This document shows, piece after piece, positions 1 through 9,977 of a stretch of DNA of 25,212 bases. Position 1 is the stretch's first letter. Every line of letters begins with the position of its first letter. Source of the DNA: Leptospira ellisii (GTDB lineage Bacteria > Spirochaetota > Leptospiria > Leptospirales > Leptospiraceae); NCBI RefSeq assembly GCF_002811955.1, contig NZ_NPEF01000028.1:1-25212 (forward strand), given 5' to 3'. The position numbers and the translations under genes are program-made. Below the pieces are notes generated by a model. That model was not told the origin of the DNA and did no database searches. It was given only the letters and a program-made list of their open reading frames with translations.

Positions 1-898
<898 letters not shown>

Positions 899-902
<4 letters not shown>

Positions 903-2296
903 ACGTGTTTCCGCGCCAATTCCACAAGACCGGGATAAATTCCTCCAAAGGCTCCGTTGGACATGGCTAAGATCAGAATTTTTTGTCCCGCGAATTGGGG
1001 AATCATTTTCTCTAATTTTGCAAGCAACTCCTGAGGGTCCTTCGCATAGACGGGCAACGTTTTGGAATTTTTCAGAAGTTTCTGAACCAGTTTTTTGACG
1101 TCCAAACGCACGTCCTTAGGAACCTTCTTGAGGTTGTAAATTTCGGTGAGTATGGTCAAATCCGATCCCAAAAAGGAATAGGAATATTCCTTTTGAAATA
1201 CGTTCCGATGCGAAGTCGCACTTCTCGGTTCGAACAAAGAAATGATCTTATAACCGTGGAATCTTTTTTTGACCGAATGGATCGTCTCGTGAACCGCCAC
1301 CGGATGATGTGCGAAATCCTCCATCACGATCGCCTTCGCGGATTGAAACAGGATATCCTGTCTTCGCTTGACTCCCGGAACCGAATCGATCGCAGCCGAA
1401 AATCCGGGTTTATAACCGTCCGGATTTTTTTCCCTAAGAATCTCCGAACAAACCCGGATCGCGACTTCCAAATTTCTATAATTATGATCTCCGAATATTA
1501 CGGGATCGAGTTTTACGTTCTCCCAAAAAAGCTCGTGTTTTTTCCAACTGAGAGCGGAGTCCTTTCGGTTCCATTCGAAACCTTCGGTTTTCGTGAACTT
1601 GACGTGTTGAACCAGCTTCTTCAACGAACCGGAACCGCTCCAATAAAAGATCTTACCGTTACCCGGAACCAAATTGATCAGCCTCTTGAACATCGTTTCG
1701 ATCGCGGCGATATCCGGAAAAATATCCGCGTGATCGTAATCCAAAGCGTTTAACACCGCATAGGTGGGGCGATAATGAAGAAACTTGGAGGACTTATCGA
1801 AAAAGGCCGTGTCGTATTCGTCGCCTTCGATGACGAAATAAGGGCCGTTTCCCAGTTCGAATCCCGGAAAACCGTCCTTACGGATCCCGCCGACGAACAA
1901 TCCCGGCTCGACTCCGTTTTCCTTTAGAATATGATGAATTAAGAATGTAGTCGTGGTTTTACCGTGCGTCCCGGCGACCACGATCACCTTTTTTCCTTTC
2001 AGAAAAAACTCGCTGATCGCGGCGGGCATGGAGAGATATTCCGTTCCGGAGTCGAGCATTTCCTCCACTTCCGGATTCCCCCTCGAAATCGCGTTTCCGA
2101 CCACGATCAAATCCTGGCCTTTTATATTCTCGGCCTTAAACCCTTCGAAATAGGGAATTCCCCATTCCTTCAGTTTATCCGACATGGGAGGATACACCCC
2201 GGCGTCGGAACCGGAGACTTCGTGTCCGCTTTTTTTGAGCATGTGGGCCAGGTTGCCCATCGCGATCCCGCCGATGCCGATGAGATAGATCTTCAA
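899..2296 (-). CDS. mpl: UDP-N-acetylmuramate:L-Ala-gamma-D-Glu-meso-DAP ligase
   Basis: Mur-ligase family enzyme that attaches recycled murein tripeptide to UDP-MurNAc using ATP, feeding cell-wall turnover products back into synthesis in the cytosol. The 465 residues show an N-terminal Rossmann motif ([11 protein letters not shown]), the ATP P-loop GTHGKTTTT at 109-117, the Mpl-type central motif [16 protein letters not shown] from residue 157 followed by LHYRP, a FAHHP motif in the last third and SNGAFGGI near the C-terminus. The AFFDK-SKF-HYRP signature favours Mpl over MurC. Length fits the family (about 450-460). Its ATG overlaps the stop of the upstream membrane-protein gene by 4 bases, and its TGA overlaps the pheS start. 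Recycling of DAP-tripeptide implies DAP-type peptidoglycan, as expected for Leptospira. Confidence 0.95.
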
Positions 2297-2906
2297 TTGA
2301 GGACGGTCCTGATTAGATTGTAGAATACGGTTAGGAATAAGACTCCGGTGAGCAGATACGCCGATCCGGACAGAAAGAATATTAGAATTTCCTTATCATT
2401 CCAATTCAAAATCCTTTTCAGACTTCTGACGGATAACGCGCAGGAAAGAAAAAACGAAATCGCGACAAAAACCGCCTGAAACGGAGAAGGTAAAATCCAG
2501 AATAAGGAAGAGGCGCTAAAGGGCAAGAAGGACAAAAGCAGAATATTCGCGGGCGGAAGCGCTTCCCCTTTGGTTCGGTCCGCCTTTTTTTGAAAGACTC
2601 GAAACACATCCAGCTGAACTACGACGAACAGAATTGCGGGATAAATCGCGAAGGAAAAGATAATTCCGGAAAAGATCGTCCATTCCCCGTCGTCGAAACG
2701 CACAAAAGAAAGAACGGACAAAATCAGATTGGAAACGAGCTTGGCCGTCGGCGCGATCAACCAAAGTAGAAAATGCGTTTTTAGAATTTCGCCGTATCCA
2801 AATCCGTCGGTTTTCTGATAAAGTTCGAAGGCCGATTCGGGAGATTGAAACACCCGTTGAAGAAGACCCGTACGTATTTCCGAAAAGTCCTGTTCTTTTT
2901 CCGTGA

Positions 2907-2910
<4 letters not shown>
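2293..2910 (-). CDS. Small multi-pass membrane protein, possibly Yip1-like
   Basis: Protein of 205 residues with a polar N-terminus (about residues 1-40, with the segment [19 protein letters not shown]) followed by about five hydrophobic stretches, so an inner-membrane protein. The layout, a short cytosolic head followed by clustered transmembrane helices after a P-x-F/Y-type lead-in, resembles bacterial Yip1-domain proteins, but no diagnostic residue proves this. It overlaps the DUF4340-like gene upstream and mpl downstream by 4 bases each. Such tight packing with the GldA/F/G-like genes suggests that it is an accessory membrane component of that ABC complex. Function is not known. Confidence 0.8.
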
Positions 2911-4000
<1,090 letters not shown>

Positions 4001-4004
<4 letters not shown>

Positions 4005-5998
4005 GATTCTTCTCCTTCCCTTCTACGTCTTTGAATGAGAACGAAGGAGGATATCACGGCGATCAATCCAGGAAAGACGAACATTCCCAGAATCCAAACC
4101 GTACGTTTTTGCGTGTCGGTGAGGGATACCGTATTCACCTCCTCCTTTTTCGGCTGTATCGAAGTCAAAGAAACGTCCTGATACATCCACGTAACGGACG
4201 ACGTAGCAAGTTCGTAATTGGTTCCGTAGGAAATAAACTGATCGGTGATCCAGGACGTGCCCGAAAATAGGAGAACTCTTCCCTCCCCTTTGGATTCGGG
4301 GGCCGTTTCGTTTTTCGGCGACTCGGGGGTTTGCGTCCCCAATCCGGGTATAGGAGAGGAATCCTTCGTCCCGAGCGGATCGCTTTTTCCGAGATTCGAC
4401 GCGTTAGACGATATCGGATTCTTCGCGACGCTTCTCAGGATCATTCCCAGAATCACGTTCCGCTTTTCCTCGCCCGGATCCTGTTTTCCATTATTATTTT
4501 TATCTAATATGGATTCGCCGCCCGATTCCACTAGGGGAAACGGATCGAGTGTTTTTCCTGCGGGAGTCAATTGGGCGGAGGCGACGAAATATCCGCCGAA
4601 CGGAAACATGGAACCCATTTCCTTGCGGGTCAGAGTCTCCTCGATCGGATGTTTTCGGAAAGACTTCGCGATCACGACGCCGGGTTGGCTCGGAATTTGG
4701 GAAAGCGGTCCTTTCGAAAATTCGTATCCGGCCCGTTCCAACAACCAGGAGAAATTCTCCGAACCCTTCGGATCGATCGTAATGAAAACCTTTCCCTTTT
4801 TTCGCTCGATATAATCGATCACCGCTTCCTGCGCCTCTTTGGAAAATGCGACCGTAGGTCCCGTGATCACGAGAACGTCCGCATTTTCCGGAATTCTTCC
4901 GGGCCAACCTTCCGCGATCCCGAGCCCCTTCACCTTAAAATTCAGAAAACCGAGCGCATTGCTCAGGATCCCCACCCTTTCGTTGGGAAGGTTCTGAAAG
5001 ATCGGCGAAAAACGTTCTCCGTTGGATTGAGTGAAATAGACGTTTTTCTCTTCGGTTGTGATGTTCACGACCGCCTGGACGAGTTTGCGCTCGAAGTCCT
5101 CTAGGTCGGTCTTTTCCTTGATGGAAAGTCTCTGTTCCGCGAATTGTTTTCCGTCTTCGGAAAGCGGCTTTTTCACGCGTATCAAAACGATTCCGTTGGA
5201 AACCTGACCGAATTCGGCGAGTTCGTCCAACTCCACATCCGCATTGATAAAACGGACCTTGTACTGCGCTCCCAAAGATTTGAGCTGATCCAGATAAATC
5301 TCGAGATCCGGACGGATTCTGCGGAGCGAAAAGGAATTCGCCTTATCGCTCGCGGCGGAATTCTCCAGAGGACGCGGATAAAAGGCGATCACGTCGACTT
5401 CTTTGGTCGCGTTTTTGAGAATTTTGACCGCGGTGGGACTGAAGGAATACTGCCCCTTGGAACTGAGATCGAAATTCCTGTTGCGGATCACGGAAACGTA
5501 ATTCACCACCACGAGAACCACGAAAACGATCGCCAAGTTTAGGATAAAATAGCGGACGAGGGCTTGTTTAGAGGTTTTTAATACGCTTTGCGCTCCCGCG
5601 GAATCCTTTCCCAATTCCTTCAAGAGGGTGAGAATCAGAAATCCGAGCACCGCCAATACCAAAAGCACCAAAAGTATTTCCCGCAGACGTTCGCTTCCCG
5701 TATGAGAACCGCTCGTTTTGAGGGCGATCTCCTCCAGATAAATCCGAAGATGGTAGATTCCGAAAGCGGCAAGCCCGAGGCCCGCGGAAATATAAGAATT
5801 CCATTCTTCTTTAATATTCTTTTTTCGAAGATAACGGTAACCGGGTTCCAGGACCAGAATCGCGAAAACGAAACCGAACCAGACCCACTTGGTTCCGGAA
5901 GCGAGAATACTGTCCCGAACCGGAAAATAGAGAAACAGTGCGGCGAGGGAAACCCAGGGGAAAATTCTAAGCAGAACGGATTCTTTCATCCTCTCCAT
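4001..5998 (-). CDS. GldG-like ABC transporter auxiliary/permease protein
   Basis: Protein of 665 residues. About five hydrophobic segments lie in the first 175 residues, ending with [20 protein letters not shown], followed by a large extracytoplasmic domain ([18 protein letters not shown]... [10 protein letters not shown]...) typical of the GldG/ABC_transp_aux family, and one C-terminal helix near 633-655 before an RRRR tail. The family partners a GldA ATPase and GldF permease; in Bacteroidetes they are linked to gliding, elsewhere the substrate is unknown. Two oddities: a perfect 12-residue EF-hand-type loop at residues 499-510 (D-x-N-x-N-G-x-x-D-x-x-E) and a Ser/Pro/Glu-rich low-complexity linker near residues 525-570. 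The gene overlaps the permease gene by 13 bases and the DUF4340-like gene by 4. Confidence 0.9.
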
Positions 5999-6714
5999 CT
6001 CCTGGACTCCAAAACTTTTACGGTGAGATAAAGGAAGAATAACGCACCGCTGATAAAAAATACGATACCGTTCAAGGGAAGAACTCCTTTACAAAATCCG
6101 ATAAAGTGCGAAAAAATATGAAGGTGATACAGAACCTTTCTCGTTACCGAGTCGAAAAGATACGAGAAATATCCCGAAACCCAAAGAGTCAGAATGATCA
6201 CGATCGAAATCAGAAGGGAGATCATCTGATTTTTACCGAGACTGCTTCCGAACAAACCGACGGAAAACGAAAACAATCCCAAAAGAAAAACTCCGATCGT
6301 TCCCGATACGACGATGTAAAGCGGAGCCTTCCAGAATGAATAGAGAAAGATCGGAAACAATCCGTTTACGAAAACCGATATCAAAAAACAGATTAGCGCG
6401 CCGAACGCGAACTTTCCCGCCACGATCTCCAAATCGGTGACCGGCGCGGTAAAAAGAAATTCGAGCGTTCCCCTGTTTCTTTCCTCGGTGATGCTTCCCA
6501 TGGCAAGGATCAGCATCGCGATGATGATCGTCGACATAAACGAAAGAAACGTGATCACGGTCGTGTCCACGTAATTCGTACCCGAGTTGAAATTCAAAAT
6601 GAGCACGAAAAGCGAATTGAGAAACGCGGTTCCTCCGAAAACCAGAGGGGCCATAAAGGTCCCGAAGAAAACCTTCACTTCCTTAAAAAAAATCCATTTT
6701 ATATTTTGGAACAT
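5986..6714 (-). CDS. ABC-2 type permease, GldF-like
   Basis: Integral membrane protein of 242 residues with about six hydrophobic helices. It has the usual ABC-2 permease opening ([25 protein letters not shown]), where an N-terminal amphipathic segment precedes helix 1, and the cytosolic loop [17 protein letters not shown] between helices 2 and 3, which is the hallmark coupling region of GldF/NosY-type permeases. It should form the membrane channel for the ATPase encoded 7 bases upstream. The 3' end overlaps the GldG-like gene by 13 bases. The transported substrate cannot be read from sequence; export rather than import is expected because no binding-protein gene is present. Confidence 0.92.
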   Translation of the reverse strand: MFQNIKWIFFKEVKVFFGTFMAPLVFGGTAFLNSLFVLILNFNSGTNYVDTTVITFLSFMSTIIIAMLILAMGSITEERNRGTLEFLFTAPVTDLEIVAGKFAFGALICFLISVFVNGLFPIFLYSFWKAPLYIVVSGTIGVFLLGLFSFSVGLFGSSLGKNQMISLLISIVIILTLWVSGYFSYLFDSVTRKVLYHLHIFSHFIGFCKGVLPLNGIVFFISGALFFLYLTVKVLESRRWRG

Positions 6715-6721
6715 AAATTCC

Positions 6722-7651
6722 TCAGACCTGATTCATAAAAATCTGTTCTAACGTGACTTCCTGCTTACGGACGTATTCCAAACGGGGAACGGAAGGAGCC
6801 GAAGCGAAGAGGCGATCCTTAAATTCGCGCTCCGCGGAAGTGGAAACAAGGAAAGTGATTCCTTTCGAATCCTCTCCAATCGGCCGGATCTTTTCCGGAG
6901 ACGTACCGGGAAGCGATGACAGATAACGTTTCCCCGCCTCCGAATCGGTTTCGGATAACGTGACCTCCAATCCCGAGACTTTTTCCATCTCTTCCTCGAG
7001 CTGCTTGCGGTCGCGCTGATAAACCATCCGTCCCTTGTGAAGAAAGAGGAACCTGTTGCAGGTTTTATAAACTTCCGGAAGAATATGACTCGAAAGAAGA
7101 ATGGTATGTCCTTCCTTGAGGGAATGGATCAGATTTCGGATTTCCACGATCTGTTTCGGATCCAAACCCGAGACCGGCTCGTCTAGAATGATGATCCTCG
7201 GATTTCCCAAAAGCGCCTGAGCGATCCCCACCCGCTTGCGATATCCCAAAGAAAGCGTTTCGATATTATTCCTACGCACTTCCGTAAGAAAGGTTCTCTC
7301 GCAAACCCTTCCGATTTCGGTCTCGATCGCCGAGGAGGGAACTTGTTTGATTCGAGCGGCGAACTTGAGATAATCCTCGACGGAAAGTTCCGGATACAAG
7401 GGAGGCGTTTCGGGAAGATAGCCGATTTTCTTTTTTACTTCGAGAGGATTTTCGAAAGTGTTCGTGCCGTCTATTTCGCAGATCCCGTCCGATGCGATGA
7501 GATATCCGGTGAGAATCCGGATCGTCGTTGTTTTACCCGCACCGTTTAAACCGAGAAGTCCGACGATCTCCCCTTCTCCCAATTCGAAATTCAAACGGTC
7601 TATGGCTAATTTCTTGCCGTAGAACTTAGATAGGTTTTTGACTTTGATCAT
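6722..7651 (-). CDS. ABC transporter ATP-binding protein, GldA-like
   Basis: Cytosolic ATPase of 309 residues that drives the adjacent permease. Visible motifs are Walker A GLNGAGKT (34-41), the signature LSLGYRKR (133-140), Walker B IIILDEP (153-159) followed by the D-loop SGLDP, and the switch histidine in LLSSH (His189). A C-terminal extension of about 80 residues after the nucleotide-binding domain is typical of the CcmA/GldA/NosF group. It is the first gene of a seven-gene minus-strand run. The start ATG at 7649-7651 lacks a clear Shine-Dalgarno sequence. A promoter (7699-7727) and a GC-rich palindrome (7669-7684) lie just upstream. Confidence 0.95.
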   Translation of the reverse strand: MIKVKNLSKFYGKKLAIDRLNFELGEGEIVGLLGLNGAGKTTTIRILTGYLIASDGICEIDGTNTFENPLEVKKKIGYLPETPPLYPELSVEDYLKFAARIKQVPSSAIETEIGRVCERTFLTEVRRNNIETLSLGYRKRVGIAQALLGNPRIIILDEPVSGLDPKQIVEIRNLIHSLKEGHTILLSSHILPEVYKTCNRFLFLHKGRMVYQRDRKQLEEEMEKVSGLEVTLSETDSEAGKRYLSSLPGTSPEKIRPIGEDSKGITFLVSTSAEREFKDRLFASAPSVPRLEYVRKQEVTLEQIFMNQV

Positions 7652-7668
7652 CTTTGTTAAAACTTACG

Positions 7669-7684
7669 GCGGCCGATCGGCCGC
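7669..7684. repeat. Perfect 16-base GC-rich palindrome in the ABC operon leader
   Basis: The sequence GCGGCCGATCGGCCGC reads identically on both strands. It sits about 18 bases upstream of the ATPase start and directly downstream of the -10 of the predicted promoter, so in the minus-strand mRNA it would lie almost at the 5' end as a 6-bp stem with a GATC loop. It could stabilise the transcript or bind a dimeric regulator. The function is inferred only from position. Confidence 0.6.
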
Positions 7685-7698
7685 GTTATCTGGTAAAG

Positions 7699-7727
7699 AA
7701 TACAAAAAATTTACAAGATAGGGTCAA
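7699..7727 (-). promoter_or_regulatory. Sigma-70-type promoter for the ABC-mpl-pheS operon
   Basis: On the minus strand, TTGACC (7722-7727) and TGTATT (7699-7704) are separated by exactly 17 bases, matching 5/6 and 4/6 consensus positions. The predicted start of transcription is near 7691, leaving a leader of about 40 bases that contains the 7669-7684 palindrome. The spacing and the position in front of the first operon gene make this a good candidate. Confidence 0.6.
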
Positions 7728-7981
7728 CCTCTTTTCTCGGGCCGAAAAGGACGTCGACCGCAGATCCGTAAATTCACGAAACCATTCTCTCTAAGACCGA
7801 AGTTTCGCCGAAAAATGTTCCGCACGAAAAAGTCGAAATCCCGGAACCAAAGCGGAATCAAAGTCGCGGAACGGTAACGAAGTTTATCCGAGCAGCTCTA
7901 AAAACGAAAACGGATCGGATGCCTTTCAAAAAGCGCTTCCCGGCCGTTCTAAACGATGGGATTTCCAAAAAATCATTTTAC

Positions 7982-8051
7982 TTGTTTGAACAAATAAAGG
8001 ACTTGCAAAAATTCCCGGAGGTGTTTGAGTGAAAATTAATTGTCCAAACAA
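7982..8051. promoter_or_regulatory. Paired operator-like inverted repeats upstream of DoxX gene
   Basis: TTGTTTGAACAA at 7982-7993 and TTGTCCAAACAA at 8040-8051 are each near-palindromic. The second, read on the other strand (TTGTTTGGACAA), matches the first in 11 of 12 positions. Centres lie 58 bases apart, and the second copy ends 15 bases before the chosen DoxX start, overlapping the leader. The arrangement suits cooperative repression by a dimeric regulator such as a TetR, MarR or HxlR protein; the protein itself is not identifiable here. Confidence 0.5.
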
Positions 8052-8066
8052 ATAATGGAGGATCTT

Positions 8067-8477
8067 ATGAAAACACTGGAGCTATTTTGCAGGATAACGC
8101 TCGGTTCCGTTTTTCTACTTTTCGGGATCAATAAGTTCGTCGTATTCATTCCTTCGCCGCCCATGCTTCCCGCCGCGGCCAAGTTTATCGGCGCCCTTCT
8201 TGAAACGGGCTATCTATGGAAAATTTTAGGAGTCATGGAAATCGCAGGCGCCTGCCTCGTTTTGTCGGGAAGATGGACCGCACTCGGGTTGGTCGTATTA
8301 GCCCCGATCGTGGTCAACATCGTATCCTATCTTTTGATCTTACAATCCGGAATCGGCGTTCCCCCCTTTATCATGAGCGCCTTCCTTCTATCGTCCGGAA
8401 TTTATCTGGCATTTAGAAATAAGGAACGTTATACGCGTTTGTTTTTGAATCGGAACTACGGAACGGAAAATTCCTGA
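8067..8477 (+). CDS. DoxX family membrane protein
   Basis: Membrane protein of 136 residues with four hydrophobic helices, opening with CRITLGSVFLLFGINKF, the usual DoxX helix-1 pattern (G-x-x-F-x-x-x-G-x-x-K). DoxX proteins are small quinone- or redox-associated inner-membrane proteins whose precise role is mostly unknown. The ATG at 8067 is chosen because it follows a GGAGG ribosome site (8056-8060) at proper spacing; an in-frame ATG at 8055 and a TTG at 8040 lie upstream but would swallow the ribosome site and the operator. The stop lies only 10 bases from the stop of the convergent AraC/GyrI gene, with no terminator hairpin seen between them. Confidence 0.88.
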   Translation: MKTLELFCRITLGSVFLLFGINKFVVFIPSPPMLPAAAKFIGALLETGYLWKILGVMEIAGACLVLSGRWTALGLVVLAPIVVNIVSYLLILQSGIGVPPFIMSAFLLSSGIYLAFRNKERYTRLFLNRNYGTENS

Positions 8478-8487
8478 CCGACGGGGT

Positions 8488-9360
8488 TCATTTCCGCAAC
8501 GGAACGTAGATATCGGTTATCTGCGTTCCGAATTTTCTCCGCAGCGGATCCAAATAAACCTCGAACGGCGGGGAATTATTCGGTACGATTCTTTTTTCCG
8601 GTATAAAACGATTTAGAAGAAATGAATATACTTCCGGCAATCCGGAATATTCTCCCCTATATCGCACGGCCAGATATTTTCCTCCGGGAACGGTCTGTTT
8701 GCCGAGTTCGATCCGATTCAGATATTCCCCTTCCGAAACGGAAACTCCCAGATCGAACCGTATTTTTTCGGCGGGAGTAATTTCGGGATCGTCCTGCGAA
8801 ATCCCCACCCATTGATGATTTTCCGGAATCGAATTTCGCGATTTTAGGAACGAGAACAGAGATTTCACTTCCGCAGAATTGGGATCGAAACCGGGGAATT
8901 CTTCGTAAGGACCCTGATGACGGACATAGACGATCGGAAACGAGGAGATTTCCTTTTTATAAATTTCGTTCGTATCGATTCCATCCGGAAGGGAAAGCTG
9001 GATTTTTTCCGGACGTTTTCGTTTTTGAAACCGATCCCGAAATCGTTTCGGCGTGATTTCGAAAATCCGTTTGAACGCTTTCGTAAACGCCTCGTTCGAT
9101 TCGTATCCGGCTTGGATCGCGATTTCCAAAATCGGATAAGAGGAAATTTTAAGTTCGTACGCGGCCTTCTCCAATCTCAACCTGCGGATATGCCCTTGAA
9201 CGGATTCCCCTTGAAGTTCTGAAAAAATACGATGAAAATGCCAAGGGGATAAATTACTCAAAAACGCGAGTTGATTGAGTCCGATGGGTTCGTCGATTTT
9301 ATTTCGGATATGATCCCAAACCGGATAGAGTTTTTCCGAAGTCCGCTTCTTTGTCCCCAC
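8488..9360 (-). CDS. AraC family regulator with GyrI-like effector domain
   Basis: Cytosolic transcription regulator of 290 residues. Residues of about 10-115 form the AraC double helix-turn-helix (IGLNQLAFLSNLSPWHFHRIFSELQGES... EIAIQAGYESNEAFTKAFKR). Residues of about 125-290 match the GyrI/SbmC effector-binding fold (YVRHQGPY, DDPEITPAEKIRFDLGV, GGKYLAVRYRGEY, TDIYVPL), the Rob/BltR-type layout that senses hydrophobic or cationic small molecules. It starts at GTG 9358-9360; no closer ATG exists before the first DNA-binding helix. It lies 49 bases after the VOC gene on the same strand, so the two may be co-transcribed. It is a possible regulator of its own operon or of drug and xenobiotic responses, by family analogy. 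Confidence 0.92.
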   Translation of the reverse strand: MGTKKRTSEKLYPVWDHIRNKIDEPIGLNQLAFLSNLSPWHFHRIFSELQGESVQGHIRRLRLEKAAYELKISSYPILEIAIQAGYESNEAFTKAFKRIFEITPKRFRDRFQKRKRPEKIQLSLPDGIDTNEIYKKEISSFPIVYVRHQGPYEEFPGFDPNSAEVKSLFSFLKSRNSIPENHQWVGISQDDPEITPAEKIRFDLGVSVSEGEYLNRIELGKQTVPGGKYLAVRYRGEYSGLPEVYSFLLNRFIPEKRIVPNNSPPFEVYLDPLRRKFGTQITDIYVPLRK

Positions 9361-9409
9361 GAAACAGATTTCGTATCGGTTCCAGTTTTCTGTCTTCCAC
9401 GATTTAACA

Positions 9410-9799
9410 TCAAACTTCCCTCGCTTGGACGATATCGATTCCGATTCCGTTCGGATCGACCAAGGTGAAATGGACGTCTCCCCATTCCTCCTCGGTGAGC
9501 GGAAGGTCTATCGGCGCCGCATCGGTCTTCATACGTTCGTAGTCCTCGACTATATTCTCGGATTCTAATATGATCCAGACCCCCGAACCTTCATACCCCT
9601 TTCGAAAGTAATCCCTACGGACCTGTTCCAAACCGGGAAGCATAAATCCTATTTCGAATTCCGGACGATCGGGAAGACATAAAAGCACGAACCAATCCGA
9701 TTCGAACTTGATCCTAAAACCCAGGACCTTGGTATAAAACTCCTTCGACTCCGAAATCAGTTCGGTGACGATTCCCTTTTGCAGACTTTTAAAGCGCAT
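9410..9799 (-). CDS. VOC (glyoxalase/bleomycin-resistance fold) protein
   Basis: Protein of 129 residues with the paired beta-alpha-beta-beta-beta layout of vicinal-oxygen-chelate proteins: KEFYTKVLGFRIKFESDWFVLLCLP in the first half and WGDVHFTLVDPNGIGIDIVQ in the second. The usual C-terminal metal Glu position is occupied by Asp in GIDIVQ. Members range from lyases and dioxygenases to ligand-binding resistance proteins; the substrate is not predictable here. A strong ribosome site (GGAGGG) precedes the ATG at 9797-9799. It is probably the first gene of a two-gene unit with the AraC/GyrI regulator, with palindromes in its upstream region. Confidence 0.88.
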   Translation of the reverse strand: MRFKSLQKGIVTELISESKEFYTKVLGFRIKFESDWFVLLCLPDRPEFEIGFMLPGLEQVRRDYFRKGYEGSGVWIILESENIVEDYERMKTDAAPIDLPLTEEEWGDVHFTLVDPNGIGIDIVQAREV

Positions 9800-9821
9800 G
9801 TTCCCTCCGCTTCGTTTTATG

Positions 9822-9835
9822 GATACATTCGTATC
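9822..9835. promoter_or_regulatory. Short inverted repeat upstream of VOC gene
   Basis: GATAC at 9822-9826 and GTATC at 9831-9835 form an inverted repeat with a 4-base spacer, 22 bases before the VOC start. The position is right for an operator overlapping the promoter or leader. Short arms keep confidence low. Confidence 0.3.
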
Positions 9836-9870
9836 ACGGATTCCGGGTTAAAAATGGATCGTTTTTGCTT

Positions 9871-9891
9871 TTTTCGGAGAATCTCCGAAAA
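9871..9891. promoter_or_regulatory. 21-base perfect inverted repeat
   Basis: Arms TTTTCGGAGA (9871-9880) and TCTCCGAAAA (9882-9891) flank a single central A. The element lies between the terminator of the acyl-CoA synthetase gene and the VOC start. It is not followed by a U-run in either direction, so it does not look like a terminator by itself; a dimeric-regulator operator for the VOC-AraC unit, or a second stem behind the terminator, are the alternatives. Confidence 0.5.
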
Positions 9892-9893
9892 TC

Positions 9894-9919
9894 AAAAAAA
9901 AGCGCCCGAAGCCGGACGC
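9894..9919 (-). terminator. Rho-independent terminator of the acyl-CoA synthetase gene
   Basis: Read on the minus strand, GCGTCCG (9913-9919) pairs with CGGGCGC (9902-9908) over a four-base loop, with one G-U pair, and is followed at once by eight T residues (9894-9901). It starts about 60 bases after the stop codon of the acyl-CoA synthetase. The structure is a textbook intrinsic terminator. Confidence 0.85.
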
Positions 9920-9977
9920 CGTAAAAGATAGGATGTGCCTTTACAAAAGAGTTGCGGATAAAACGGAATGCTTCGTT

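Larger units (their letters stand above)
7652..8066. other. 415-base divergent intergenic region
   Basis: This non-coding stretch separates the minus-strand ABC operon from the plus-strand DoxX gene. It holds the operon promoter, the GC-rich palindrome and, at the right end, two operator-like inverted repeats. The central part (about 7730-7970) contains no open frame of useful length, no RNA gene I recognise and no obvious pseudogene remnant. Confidence 0.7.

Noticed and set aside
8040..8066. TTG start for the DoxX gene giving a longer protein
   Set aside because: It would include the ribosome site and operator repeat in the coding region; ATG 8067 has proper spacing from GGAGG.
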